From assembly GCA_016892645.1 (NCBI GenBank), contig JAFEMX010000009.1, forward strand, positions 62,001 through 126,000: a stretch of 64,000 nucleotides of DNA. The letters run 5' to 3'. The position numbers and the translations under genes were made by a program. Source of the stretch: Micrococcaceae bacterium RIT 802. GTDB taxonomy: Bacteria > Actinomycetota > Actinomycetes > Actinomycetales > Micrococcaceae. The notes under the pieces are model-generated. The model made no database searches. It was not told the origin of the DNA and worked only from the letters and a program-made list of their open reading frames with translations. Below are positions 33,186-41,776 of this stretch, in pieces (positions within the stretch are counted from its first letter, which is position 1; every line of letters begins with the position of its first letter).

Positions 33186-34426
33186 CAGTCGGTGCCCCCG
33201 GCGTAGATCCATTCGGGGGAGACCCTGACGTACTTGATCGCCTGGCGGAAGTACGTGTACGCCAGCTGCAGCTGCCCGTCGGCGGTCTGGTGGATCGAGG
33301 GATAGGAGAACTCCCGGTTCAGGCCGTCGCGCGAGTTGTTGGACAGGCAGTAGCCGTCGCCGACCTCGAGGTCGCGGCGGATGGGCCACGTGTGCCCGCC
33401 ATCCTCCGAGACCGCGACGGTCAACGGCGCACGGGGAGTGCCCCAGAAGGCCTTCGGACCGTCGTCGGGCGCGCCGGCCGCGGGGGCCGGCGGTTCGGTG
33501 ACGGTTTCCTGGGTGTCTGCCAGCCCGTCGTCGTCGATCTCGTCATAGAGCGAGGCCCGGCGTTCGGTGTCGGCCTGGGCCTGGCTGTGGTTGTAGATCA
33601 GCGTCAGGCGGCCGTCGTCCAGCGGGGTGAACTGGATGGAGGAGTTGTTGTTCGGCAGCTCGGTCGGCACCGGTTCGCTCCACGTGGCCCCGCCGTCCGA
33701 GGAGCGGGAGGAGTAGATCCAGTCGGCCCAGCGGCTGCGGTACAGGGCCAGCAGGGTGCCATTGGCCAGCGGGTGGATGTTCATGTGCACGCACCCCAGG
33801 CTGCCGGGGACGACCTGCCGGGTCCAGGTGGCACCGTCGTCGTCGGAGACCATGACGGCGCTGTCATCCTGGTTGCCGACCCACTTCTCGCCGGGAACGA
33901 TGACGCACCGGAAGACGGGCACCAGCAGCCGGCCGTCCACGACGACCGGGGGCTGGCGGACGAAAACCCCGCCCTCATCGGTGGCCGGGAACAGGGTATG
34001 GGTCTCGCCCCAGGAGGCACCGCCGTCGTACGAGATGCGCCGGCGGACCTCGGAGGTGTCCTGGTTCCCGGCGTGTTGGGCGGTGTAGAGCAGCCAGGTC
34101 TCCTCGCCGTGGACGAAGAGGATGGGGTTCTGCTCGGAGCGGGTGGGGTCATCGCTCAGGCGCGCCGGCTCCGACCAGGCGGTGTCCCAGCCGGTGGCGG
34201 TGCGGCCGAGGGTGGAGAACCAGACGCTGATGTCCGGTACTCCCTCCTGGGTGCCGCCGAACCAGACGCAGCCGAGCCGGCCGTCAGGCAGGGTGGCGAG
34301 GTTGGCGGCGTGGGACTGCACGGTGGGGGCGGGCAGGTAGGCGAAGGCCAGGGCGTCGGCGTCGGGCCCTGTCAGCTCGTGCACCGTCCCGTCGGGGGTG
34401 ATGGCGTCATAGGCGGTGGTGGTCAT
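33185..34426 (-). CDS. Sialidase-superfamily (BNR/Asp-box) protein without signal peptide
   Basis: A 413-residue six-bladed propeller protein of the exo-sialidase superfamily. Four Asp-boxes are visible: SYDGGASWGE, SDDDGATWTR, SSDGGATWSE and SEDGGHTWPI. PTVQSHAANLATLPDGRLGCVWFGGTQEG is the usual N-terminal blade with an arginine-poor FRIP counterpart, so true sialidase activity is doubtful. There is no signal peptide, so it acts in the cytoplasm. Similar proteins occur in sugar-acid clusters, where they may act as lyases or hydrolases. GGGAG ribosome binding site. Overlaps the SDR gene by one base. Confidence 0.85.
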   Translation of the reverse strand: MTTTAYDAITPDGTVHELTGPDADALAFAYLPAPTVQSHAANLATLPDGRLGCVWFGGTQEGVPDISVWFSTLGRTATGWDTAWSEPARLSDDPTRSEQNPILFVHGEETWLLYTAQHAGNQDTSEVRRRISYDGGASWGETHTLFPATDEGGVFVRQPPVVVDGRLLVPVFRCVIVPGEKWVGNQDDSAVMVSDDDGATWTRQVVPGSLGCVHMNIHPLANGTLLALYRSRWADWIYSSRSSDGGATWSEPVPTELPNNNSSIQFTPLDDGRLTLIYNHSQAQADTERRASLYDEIDDDGLADTQETVTEPPAPAAGAPDDGPKAFWGTPRAPLTVAVSEDGGHTWPIRRDLEVGDGYCLSNNSRDGLNREFSYPSIHQTADGQLQLAYTYFRQAIKYVRVSPEWIYAGGTD

Positions 34427-34485
34427 GGTCTCTCCCGGGGTGGTGGTGGAAGCGGGTCGGCGGCCAGGGCGCGGGGCGGCGTGGT

Positions 34486-35274
34486 TCAGGCGGACAGGGC
34501 GGCGGCTGCGCGGGAGGCCTCCAGATGCGCGGCGGCGGCGATTTCCAGGTGGGTGAGGTCGGAGGCGACGGTGGCGAACGTGTAGCCGGACGCCAGGCGC
34601 TGCGCGGCGAGCTCGCCGGTGGCGTTGTGGATCCCGGCGGCGACGCCGGCGGCCTCGGCGGCGGCTGCGACGCGGACCAGCGCGGTGTCGAAGACCTCGG
34701 CGACGTCGGGGTCCCCGGGGAACCGGGCGCCCACGGCCAGGGCCAGGTCGGAGGGGCCGACGTAGACGCCGTCGAGCCCGGGGACGGCGGCGATGGCCTC
34801 GACGTTTTCCAACCCGGCGGGGGTCTCGATCATCGCGAACACCAGGGTGGCGGCATCGGCTTCGGCGGGCACGGGGCCGACCCGGAGGGCGGAGCGCATG
34901 GGGCCGTAGGAGCGGTCGCCGTGCGGCGGGTACTTCGCCGCCCGGACAGCGGCGGCGGCGTCCTCGGCGGTGTTGACCAGCGGGACGATGATGCCCACGG
35001 CGCCGGCGTCGAGCGCCTTGCCGATGGCCGTGGGGTTGTTGGCCTCCACGCGCACCATGCCGGCCGCGGTCTGCCCGGCGTCGATGGCCATCAGGCCCTG
35101 GAGCATGCCGGAGTAGCCGATCAGCCCGTGCTGGGCGTCCAGGGCGACGTAGTCGTAGCCGGTGCGGGCGATGCGTTCGGTGGACACGGGGGAGTCCAGC
35201 ACGATCCAGTAGCCGACGGCCTGCTCGCGGGCACGGATCTTGCGGGCGAATTCGGTGGCGACGGGGGAGGTCAT
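34486..35274 (-). CDS. HpcH/HpaI-family aldolase
   Basis: A 262-residue class II pyruvate aldolase. YDYVALDAQHGLIGYS contains the conserved D-x-Q/E-H-G segment, VRVEANNPTAIGKALDAGAVGIIVPLVNTAEDA is the core barrel with the catalytic Arg, and AMIETPAGLENVEAIAAVPGLDGVYVGPSDLA carries the metal-binding Glu and Asp. The family cleaves 4-hydroxy-2-oxo acids to pyruvate and an aldehyde. In this operon it fits cleavage of a 2-keto-3-deoxy-type sugar acid. The gene sits 59 bp before the sialidase-like gene and after the aldo/keto reductase. Confidence 0.93.
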   Translation of the reverse strand: MTSPVATEFARKIRAREQAVGYWIVLDSPVSTERIARTGYDYVALDAQHGLIGYSGMLQGLMAIDAGQTAAGMVRVEANNPTAIGKALDAGAVGIIVPLVNTAEDAAAAVRAAKYPPHGDRSYGPMRSALRVGPVPAEADAATLVFAMIETPAGLENVEAIAAVPGLDGVYVGPSDLALAVGARFPGDPDVAEVFDTALVRVAAAAEAAGVAAGIHNATGELAAQRLASGYTFATVASDLTHLEIAAAAHLEASRAAAALSA

Positions 35275-35357
35275 GGTTCCTGCTTTCGGTTCGGGGAGTG
35301 GAGGGGGACGTGGAGGAGGACGACGACGGTGCCCGGCTGGGCGGGCACCGGCCGGAC

Positions 35358-36356
35358 TTAGCGGTTGTAGGCGGGCATGGGGCCGCGCAGCGAGGCGCCG
35401 ACGGCATCGCACGCGGTGATGACATCGGCGGGCAGCGGGCCGGCGGAGATGGCGGCGATGTTCGATTCGAGCTGGGCGGGCTTGGAGCCGCCGAGCAGCA
35501 GCGAGTCGACGCCGGGGTGGTGGGCGAGCCAGCGCAGCGAGAGCTCGATGAGCGTCAGGCCGGCCTCGGCGGCGATCCCCGACAAGGCGTCGATCGCCTC
35601 GAACAGCGTCGCGTCCCAGTAGCGCTGCGTGTACATCGCCGCCAGCCGTGAATCGCCGAAGCGCCCCTCGGCGGGGCGCTCGCCGAAGCTGTGCTTCCCG
35701 GTGAGCAGGCCGCCGCCGAGCGGATTGTAGACCATGGTGCGCACGCCGTGGGAGGCGGCGAAGGGCAGGTATTCGTCCTCGATCCGGCGGGCCACCAGGT
35801 TGTAGAGCTGCTGGGCGACGACGGGGGCCGGCGCCCCGACGGCTGCCGCGGCGGCCTCGACGTCGGCGATCTGCCACGCCGCGTAGTTGGACACGCCCAG
35901 CGCCAGGATCTTGCCCTCGGCGGCCAGCTCGGCCACGGCGGTCAGGGTCTCCTCCAGCGGGGTGGAGTCGTCGGGCTGGTGCAGGTAGAACAGGTCCAGC
36001 CGGTCGGTACCCAGCCGGGACAGCGATGCCTCGACGCTGCGGCGCAGCGCTGCGCCGGAGAGCAGCGCGTCGTCGCCGGCATCGGGGTGCGGCATGCCGG
36101 CCTTCGAGGCGAGGAAGACCTCGTCCCGGCGGCCCCCCAGCAGGCGGGCGAGCATCTTCTCGGTCTCGCCGCCGACGTAGGCGTTGGCGGTGTCGATGTG
36201 GCGGATGCCGGCGTCGAGCGCGGTATCGAGCATCCGGGCGGCGGTGGCCTCGTCGACGGTGTCGCCGAACGTCATGGTGCCGAGCACCAGTCCGCTGTAG
36301 GGATCGGTGGCCGCGGCGGTCGTGCCGGCGGGTGAGGTCTGCGGGGTGGTCATCAT
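35358..36356 (-). CDS. Aldo/keto reductase
   Basis: A 332-residue NADPH-dependent TIM-barrel oxidoreductase. The catalytic tetrad is visible: Asp in HIDTANAYVGG (with Tyr), Lys in FLASKAG, and His in FYLHQPD. VYNPLGGGLLTGKH and the C-terminal LLLGGSKPAQLESNIAA bind the cofactor. It probably interconverts an aldehyde or ketone with an alcohol of the imported sugar-like substrate. It lies 46 bp downstream of dppF in the same operon and 83 bp upstream of the aldolase gene. Confidence 0.92.
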   Translation of the reverse strand: MMTTPQTSPAGTTAAATDPYSGLVLGTMTFGDTVDEATAARMLDTALDAGIRHIDTANAYVGGETEKMLARLLGGRRDEVFLASKAGMPHPDAGDDALLSGAALRRSVEASLSRLGTDRLDLFYLHQPDDSTPLEETLTAVAELAAEGKILALGVSNYAAWQIADVEAAAAAVGAPAPVVAQQLYNLVARRIEDEYLPFAASHGVRTMVYNPLGGGLLTGKHSFGERPAEGRFGDSRLAAMYTQRYWDATLFEAIDALSGIAAEAGLTLIELSLRWLAHHPGVDSLLLGGSKPAQLESNIAAISAGPLPADVITACDAVGASLRGPMPAYNR

Positions 36357-36402
36357 GCTCCTGGGTGTCGGTCGGGAACGGCGGGTTGCAGGTGGTCGGT
36401 GC

Positions 36403-37233
36403 TCAGGCCGGGGTCTTCAGCGCCAGAGAGGACACCAGGTGGCGGGGTTTGATCCCCTCCATGGTGGCCGGATCGAGGGCTGCACGGCGCAGCCGCCGGG
36501 TGTAGTCCTCGCGCGGGGTGGCCAGCACATCGCCGGTCGTCCCGGCCTCCACGATCCGGCCCCGGCGCATCACCACGATCTCATCGCTGATCTCCTTCAC
36601 CACGCCCAGGTTGTGGGAGATGAAGACGTACGTGATGTCGGTGTCGCGCTGGATCTCCTGCAACAGCTCCAGCACCTGCGCCTGCACCGAGACGTCCAGC
36701 GCGCTGGTGGCCTCGTCGCAGACCAGCAGGTCGGGCGCCGACGCCAGGGCGCGGGCGATGCCGATGCGCTGGCGCTGTCCGCCGGAGAACTCGTTGGCCC
36801 GGCGCTCCAGCGACGACGCGGGCAGCCCGACGCGGTCGAAGAGCCGGCGGGCCTCGGCGCCGCGCTCGGCGGCCGAGCGGACACCCTGGATCCTCAGCGG
36901 TTCGGTGACGATGTCCTCGGCGCTCAGATGCGGGTCCAGGGAACCATAGGGATCCTGGAAGACCATCTGGAAGCGCTTGCGCAGCGGCCGCAATTTCGCG
37001 TCGTTGAGCGGGACCAGGTCGGTTCCATCGAGCACGATGCGCCCGGCGGTGGGCTGCAGCAACCGCATGACGGCCTTGGCGATCGTCGACTTGCCGCAGC
37101 CTGACTCGCCGACCACGGCCAGCGTGCTGCCGCGGGCGACGCTGAAGGACACGTCGTCCACCGCCCGGAAGGGGCCGGCCTTGGTGGCGTAGTCGACGGT
37201 GAGGTTTTCGACGGTGAGGAACGGCTCGGTCAC
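36403..37233 (-). CDS. ABC transporter ATP-binding protein, DppF/OppF-like
   Basis: A 276-residue ATPase of a peptide/opine/nickel-type (PepT family) importer. Walker A GESGCGKST at 42-50, Q-loop MVFQDPYGSLDP, signature FSGGQRQRIGIARAL, Walker B LLVCDEATSALD and switch FISHNLGVV. The C-terminus ends shortly after the EDYTRRL segment that binds the permease. It overlaps dppD by 4 nt (ATGA). It works with the partner ATPase and the two permeases below to import the ligand of the binding protein. Confidence 0.94.
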   Translation of the reverse strand: MTEPFLTVENLTVDYATKAGPFRAVDDVSFSVARGSTLAVVGESGCGKSTIAKAVMRLLQPTAGRIVLDGTDLVPLNDAKLRPLRKRFQMVFQDPYGSLDPHLSAEDIVTEPLRIQGVRSAAERGAEARRLFDRVGLPASSLERRANEFSGGQRQRIGIARALASAPDLLVCDEATSALDVSVQAQVLELLQEIQRDTDITYVFISHNLGVVKEISDEIVVMRRGRIVEAGTTGDVLATPREDYTRRLRRAALDPATMEGIKPRHLVSSLALKTPA

Positions 37234-38126
37234 GGTGTGCCTCCTGCGGCAGGTTCGACGACGGTGTCCACGCCGGTGGTTCCGGCACCGTCGAGCGGGC
37301 GTTCGTCCCAGGGACCGAGCTGCGGCACGGCACCCAGGAGCTTGCGGGTGTACTCCTCGCGGGGGTGGTCCACGATTGCGGAGGCCGGCCCGGATTCGAC
37401 GAACCGTCCGCTCTTCATCACGTGGATCGTATCGGAGACCAGGCGGGCGACCCCGATGTCGTGGGTGATCATCAGGATGCCGGTCCCGCGCTGTTCCTGG
37501 ATCTCCATCAGCAGGTCCAGGATCCCGGCCTGGACGGTGACATCCAGCGCCGACGTCGGCTCGTCCGCGATCAACAGTTCCGGTTCGCTCGCCAGCGCCA
37601 TGGCGATCAGCACGCGTTGGAGCATGCCGCCGGAGAGCTGGTGCGGGAACTTCTTCAACTGCGACGGCGGATCCGGGATGTGGACCGAGGCCAGCAGCTC
37701 GGATGCCCGGGTGGTGGCCTGGGTGCGGCCGCTCGTGCGTCCGGCGATCCGGATGGCCTCGACCAGCTGGCTGCCGATGGACAGCACCGGGCTGAGCGCG
37801 GTCATCGGGTCCTGGGGGATCAGGGCGACGGTGCGGCCGCGGACCTTGTTGATCGCCTTGCGGTTGCCGAGCACGTCCAGGCCGGTGACGCGGACGGTGC
37901 CGGAGAGGATGGCGAGGTCCTGGGGCAGCAGCTGCAGGATGCCCATCGCGGTGGTGGACTTGCCGGAGCCCGACTCGCCGATGATGGTCACGGTCTCACC
38001 CCGGCCGACCCGGAAGGTGGCCCCGTCGACGGCGCGGACGATGCCGTTGTCGGTCATCAGTTCGACGACGAGGTCCTCGACGTCGAGCAGCGGCGTTGCG
38101 GCGGCTGCTTCATGCTGCGGGTTCAT
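37230..38126 (-). CDS. ABC transporter ATP-binding protein, DppD/OppD-like
   Basis: A 298-residue ATPase: Walker A GESGSGKST at 50-58, ALIPQDPMTALSPVL Q-loop, signature LSGGMLQRVLIAMAL, Walker B LLIADEPTSALD and MITHDIGVA. The oligopeptide-type C-terminal Fe-S cysteine region is absent; the protein ends with a short GTTGVDTVVEP tail. ATGA overlaps with both dppC upstream and dppF downstream show tight coupling. It pairs with DppF as a heterodimer. Confidence 0.94.
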   Translation of the reverse strand: MNPQHEAAAATPLLDVEDLVVELMTDNGIVRAVDGATFRVGRGETVTIIGESGSGKSTTAMGILQLLPQDLAILSGTVRVTGLDVLGNRKAINKVRGRTVALIPQDPMTALSPVLSIGSQLVEAIRIAGRTSGRTQATTRASELLASVHIPDPPSQLKKFPHQLSGGMLQRVLIAMALASEPELLIADEPTSALDVTVQAGILDLLMEIQEQRGTGILMITHDIGVARLVSDTIHVMKSGRFVESGPASAIVDHPREEYTRKLLGAVPQLGPWDERPLDGAGTTGVDTVVEPAAGGTP

Positions 38127-39061
38127 CGGGTCGCTCCTTTCGTGCGCTTGGCGCGGGGCTTGCGGTCGCGCAGGCCGTCGCCGAGCAGGTTCACGCCGAT
38201 GACCAGCAGGGCGATCATCAGGCCGGGCAGGGTCACCATCCACCAGGAGGTGGTGACGTAGTCCTGGCCGTCGGAGATGATCCGCCCCCAGGTGGCGAAC
38301 GGACGTTGCGGTCCGGCCCCGAGGAAGCTCAGTGCGCTCTCGAGCAGCACGGCCTGGGCCAACAGCAGCAGGACGACGAGGGAGGCCTGCTTGAACACGT
38401 TGGGGATGACGTGGCGGATGAGGATCTGGATCTTGTGCAGGCCCAGGATCCGGGCGGCCGACACGTAGGGCTTTTCGCGTTCGACCAGGACCAGCGACCG
38501 GGTCAGCCGGGCCACTTCTGGCCATTGGGCGATGGCGATGACGAACGTGATGACGGGGATCGACGGGCCGAAGAGGGCGACGACCAGCAGGAGCATCATC
38601 AGCAGGGGAAGCGACATCTGCGCTTCCAGGACGCGGGAGATGATGATGTCCACCCATTTGCCGTAGAAGCCGGCGGCGGCCCCGAGGATGATGCCGATGG
38701 CACCGGAGACGACGACGGCGAGCACGCCGATGGTCAGCGACACCTGCCCGCCGTGCAGGACGCGGGAGAGCAGGTCACGGCCGAGCTGGTCGGTGCCGAA
38801 CAGGTGGCCGGCGACCAGCGGGGCGAGTCGGCGCTGGGACAGGTCCTGTGCGTTCGGGTCCGCCAGCGGCAGGACCTGGGCGAACACGATGGGCAGGAAC
38901 ACCACGAGGGTGCAGATCGCCCCGATCCAGAGTTTGATCTTCGTGGACCGGGCCCGCCGGGTGGCGGCCGAGGTGGCCAGGTCGCGGGCGGTGACGCCGC
39001 TGGGGCGCGCGCTGCGTTCCGGCATGGTCCCGGCCAGGGGAGGGGTGGTGGTGGCGCTCAT
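38123..39061 (-). CDS. ABC transporter permease, DppC/OppC-like
   Basis: A 312-residue integral membrane protein with six helices. An N-terminal helix at about 40-62 is followed by a periplasm-facing stretch with HLFGTDQLGRDLLSRVLHGGQVSLTIG, typical of DppC. The EAA loop reads YVSAARILGLHKIQILIRHVIPNV, and the end SFLGAGPQRPFATWGRII is family-typical. It forms a channel with DppB. The gene overlaps both neighbours by 4 nt. Confidence 0.94.
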   Translation of the reverse strand: MSATTTPPLAGTMPERSARPSGVTARDLATSAATRRARSTKIKLWIGAICTLVVFLPIVFAQVLPLADPNAQDLSQRRLAPLVAGHLFGTDQLGRDLLSRVLHGGQVSLTIGVLAVVVSGAIGIILGAAAGFYGKWVDIIISRVLEAQMSLPLLMMLLLVVALFGPSIPVITFVIAIAQWPEVARLTRSLVLVEREKPYVSAARILGLHKIQILIRHVIPNVFKQASLVVLLLLAQAVLLESALSFLGAGPQRPFATWGRIISDGQDYVTTSWWMVTLPGLMIALLVIGVNLLGDGLRDRKPRAKRTKGATR

Positions 39062-39993
39062 GCTGTGGCCGCCTTTCCGAGTCGAACGCGGGGATCGAGG
39101 AGCGGGTAGGCCAGGTCGATCAGCAGCTGGACGCCGACGGCGAGCAGCGCGGTGATCAGCACGGCGGCCTGGATGAGGGGATAGTCGCGGGTCTCCAGGG
39201 CCCGGACGATCAGCGAACCGACGCCGGGCCAGGCGAAGACGACCTCGACGACGACGACGCCGTTGAGCATCGCGGCGAACCGGGTGCCCAGAGCGGTGAA
39301 CACCGGGATGGCGGCATTGCCCATGGCGTAGCGCCAGGTGAGCATGCCCTCGCTGACGCCGCGGGAGCGGGCCACTGTCAGGTAGGGGGCCGAGAAGTTC
39401 GTGGTCATTTCGCGGCGGACCATGCGCGAGACCAGGGCGACCTGGAGGATGGCGATGGTGATCGCCGGAAGGGCGAGCCCGCTCCAAGTCGTGAAGCCGG
39501 AGGCCGGGAAGATCGGCAGCAGGACGGAGAAGCCGGTCAGCAGCATGATGCCGGTCCAGAAGTCGGGCATGGACTGGCCGGTGATCGTCAGCATGTTCAC
39601 GCCGAGTTCCTGGCCGGTGTCGGTGCGCCGGGCCATCCACACGCCGAGCGGGATCGCGATGATGGCCGCAAGCACGATGGCCGCCGTGGCCAGGGTCAGC
39701 GTGTAGGGGAGCCGTTCGAGGACCACCTGGGCGGCGGGGGCCTGGAAGGAGTAGGACGTGCCGAGGTTTCCGGTGAAGAGCTGCTGGAGGAACATCCAGT
39801 ATTGGGCCAGCAGCGGGCGGTCCAGGCCGAACTGTTCGCGGACCGCGGCGAGTTGTTCATTGGTGGCCAGCGGTCCGGCATAGGCAGCAGCCGGGTCCCC
39901 GGGGGCCATGCGGATCAGCAGGAAGACCGTCGAGACCGTCAGGAAGACGGTCAGCAGCCCCTGGCCGACGCGTTTGGGTAGGTAGGTCAACAT
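39058..39993 (-). CDS. ABC transporter permease, DppB/OppB-like
   Basis: A 311-residue integral membrane protein with six helices: TM1 in residues 10-30 (VFLTVSTVFLLIRMAPGDP), then the large loop with LDRPLLAQYWMFLQQLFTGNLGTSYS, and the EAA loop APYLTVARSRGVSEGMLTWRYAMGNA. The last helix leads to PLLDPRVRLG. It starts 2 nt after the stop of the binding-protein gene and overlaps dppC by 4 nt. Complete length for the family. Confidence 0.94.
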   Translation of the reverse strand: MLTYLPKRVGQGLLTVFLTVSTVFLLIRMAPGDPAAAYAGPLATNEQLAAVREQFGLDRPLLAQYWMFLQQLFTGNLGTSYSFQAPAAQVVLERLPYTLTLATAAIVLAAIIAIPLGVWMARRTDTGQELGVNMLTITGQSMPDFWTGIMLLTGFSVLLPIFPASGFTTWSGLALPAITIAILQVALVSRMVRREMTTNFSAPYLTVARSRGVSEGMLTWRYAMGNAAIPVFTALGTRFAAMLNGVVVVEVVFAWPGVGSLIVRALETRDYPLIQAAVLITALLAVGVQLLIDLAYPLLDPRVRLGKAATA

Positions 39994-39995
39994 GG

Positions 39996-41570
39996 TCAGG
40001 CCTCCAACGTGACAGCGGAGAGCGGATAGGAATTGGCCGAGGAGAGGGCCAGGTGGTCGACGCGTTCGCGCCGGGCCAGCACCGACTTGGGGACGAACGC
40101 CCAGGCGCACGGCCAGGTGTCCCAGACGGCCTGCTGGGCCTGGGCCAGCAGCTTGTTCCGGGCGGCCTCGTCGACCTCGGAGGCGGCGCGGGCGATCTTC
40201 GCGGCGACGGCCTCGTTCACGTACCCCTGGTAGGTGTCGCGGGTCTTCTCCTTGGCAGGGGTGCCCGCGTACATGCCCTGGAGCATGGTGATGGCCAGGC
40301 CGGTGGGGCTGGAGAAGCCGTTGCCGAGCAGGTCCCAGTCTCCGGTCTTGCCCTGGCGCCATTGCAGGATGTTGCCGCCGGGTTCGAATTGCTGCAGCTG
40401 GGTGCGCACGCCGATGTCGGCGTACATGTCGGACAGGGCCTCCATGATGGAGGTGTCGGCCGGGAACTCGCCGGTCTCCCAGATGATCTTCAGCGTCAGG
40501 TTGTCCACGCCGAGGTCCTTCAGCCGCTTCTTCGCCTGCGCCGGGTCGTAGACGTAGTCCCCGGTCTTGGCGTAGCCGAACAGCGAGGAGGGGGTGACGC
40601 CCTCGGCCTGGGTGACCGAGTCCATCAGCACGTCACGGACCAGGGACTTGCCGTCGATCGCCATCGAGAGGGCCTGGCGGACCTTCGGGTCGGAGAGCGG
40701 GTGGCTCTTCGGCTTGCGGAAGTTGTAGAAGATCTGGTTCAGGCGCAGGCTGGAGGCCCGGTCGATCGCCACCCCCGGCAGGCCGGCGAGCTGTTCGCCG
40801 GAGTCGGGGGAGATGGAGTCGATGACGTCGACCTCGCCCGAGCGCAGGGAGATGACCCGGCTGGATTCCTCGGGCAGGAACCGGACGTTGACCCGCTCGA
40901 TTTGCGGGCGTTCGCCCCAGTACTTCTCGTTGCGGACCAGCGAGTAGGTGCCGGTGCCGCGGTTGAAGGTCTCCACCGTGTAGGGGCCCGTTCCGACGCC
41001 GGTCTGCAGCTCCGCGGCCTTGTTGTCCTTGGCGGGGGTGATGAGGATCAGTGCCATGAGCGCGTCGAGGATCGGCACGGGGCGTTCGGTGTCGAGGTAG
41101 AAGGTGCGCTCGTCCTTCGGGACCACCGTGGGGAACTCCGGGAAGAAGCTGGCCACGAAGGATCCCTGGACCTTTTCGTACATCTTCAGCGCGGTCGCCA
41201 CATCCTCGATCTGCACCGGCGTTCCATCGGAATACTGGATGCCCTGGCGCAGGGTCACGGTCCAGCGGGTGGGCGAGGTCAACTCGAAGCGTTCGGCCAG
41301 GACGGGGACGGGCTTGATGTCCGGACCGATTTCGGTCAGGCCCTGCCGAACGGCGCGCTGGACCGTGACGGCTGCGTCGAACTGGTTGAGCTTGTTGTCC
41401 AGGCTGACCAGGGAACGGTTCAACGCCAGGGTCAAGGTAGCCGGGCCCGGCAGACCGGTGGGGCCGGCGCAGGCAGTGGTCGAGCCGACGCCGAGCAGGA
41501 GGCCGCCGGCTGCTCCCCACCGCAGCAATTGCCGGCGGGACAAGGTGGATCCAGTGAGTGGAACGGTCAT
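39996..41570 (-). CDS. ABC transporter substrate-binding lipoprotein (family 5)
   Basis: A 524-residue solute-binding protein of the oligopeptide/opine SBP_bac_5 family. It has a twin-arginine start (SRRQLLRWG) and a hydrophobic run ending in a lipobox-like GSTTAC, so it is probably a membrane-tethered lipoprotein. RWTVTLRQGIQYSDGTPVQIEDV and TGPYTVETFNRG are family signatures. Despite the family name many members bind sugars, so the ligand here may be an oligosaccharide or sugar-acid conjugate. Two adjacent ATG codons exist; the second gives better spacing to GAGAGG. First gene of a nine-gene operon, divergent from the kinase fusion gene. Confidence 0.92.
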   Translation of the reverse strand: MTVPLTGSTLSRRQLLRWGAAGGLLLGVGSTTACAGPTGLPGPATLTLALNRSLVSLDNKLNQFDAAVTVQRAVRQGLTEIGPDIKPVPVLAERFELTSPTRWTVTLRQGIQYSDGTPVQIEDVATALKMYEKVQGSFVASFFPEFPTVVPKDERTFYLDTERPVPILDALMALILITPAKDNKAAELQTGVGTGPYTVETFNRGTGTYSLVRNEKYWGERPQIERVNVRFLPEESSRVISLRSGEVDVIDSISPDSGEQLAGLPGVAIDRASSLRLNQIFYNFRKPKSHPLSDPKVRQALSMAIDGKSLVRDVLMDSVTQAEGVTPSSLFGYAKTGDYVYDPAQAKKRLKDLGVDNLTLKIIWETGEFPADTSIMEALSDMYADIGVRTQLQQFEPGGNILQWRQGKTGDWDLLGNGFSSPTGLAITMLQGMYAGTPAKEKTRDTYQGYVNEAVAAKIARAASEVDEAARNKLLAQAQQAVWDTWPCAWAFVPKSVLARRERVDHLALSSANSYPLSAVTLEA

Positions 41571-41684
41571 CATCGACCTCTCGGTTCGTGAAGGGAAGTC
41601 CAGCGGGTGATGCGGCCAGATGCCGCCGGTGAAGACTCGCGGAACCTGCCCAGAAGATGTTGTGTCCGTCACTCTGCCATAGCT

Positions 41685-41726
41685 GCGCGTTGTGCGCAAT
41701 ACGTGTAGCGCGATTCGCGCAATCCG
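41685..41726. promoter_or_regulatory. Paired operators of the putative DeoR regulon (site pair 1)
   Basis: Two copies of GCGCR-N4-GCGCAATNCG lie head-to-tail at 41685-41703 (GCGCGTTGTGCGCAATACG) and 41708-41726 (GCGCGATTCGCGCAATCCG), 23 bp apart centre to centre. They sit in the 206-bp divergent promoter region between the ABC operon and the kinase fusion. The same motif in reverse orientation occurs at 44917-44958. The adjacent DeoR regulator is the likely binder. Confidence 0.7.
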
Positions 41727-41776
41727 TGTCATGATGGCTATCAGACCTACATCATGAGCGGGAGGAGGAAGCGAAC

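Noticed and set aside
40053-41591. A 512-codon plus-strand frame
   Set aside because: It is antisense to the substrate-binding protein gene, which has a signal peptide and family signatures.
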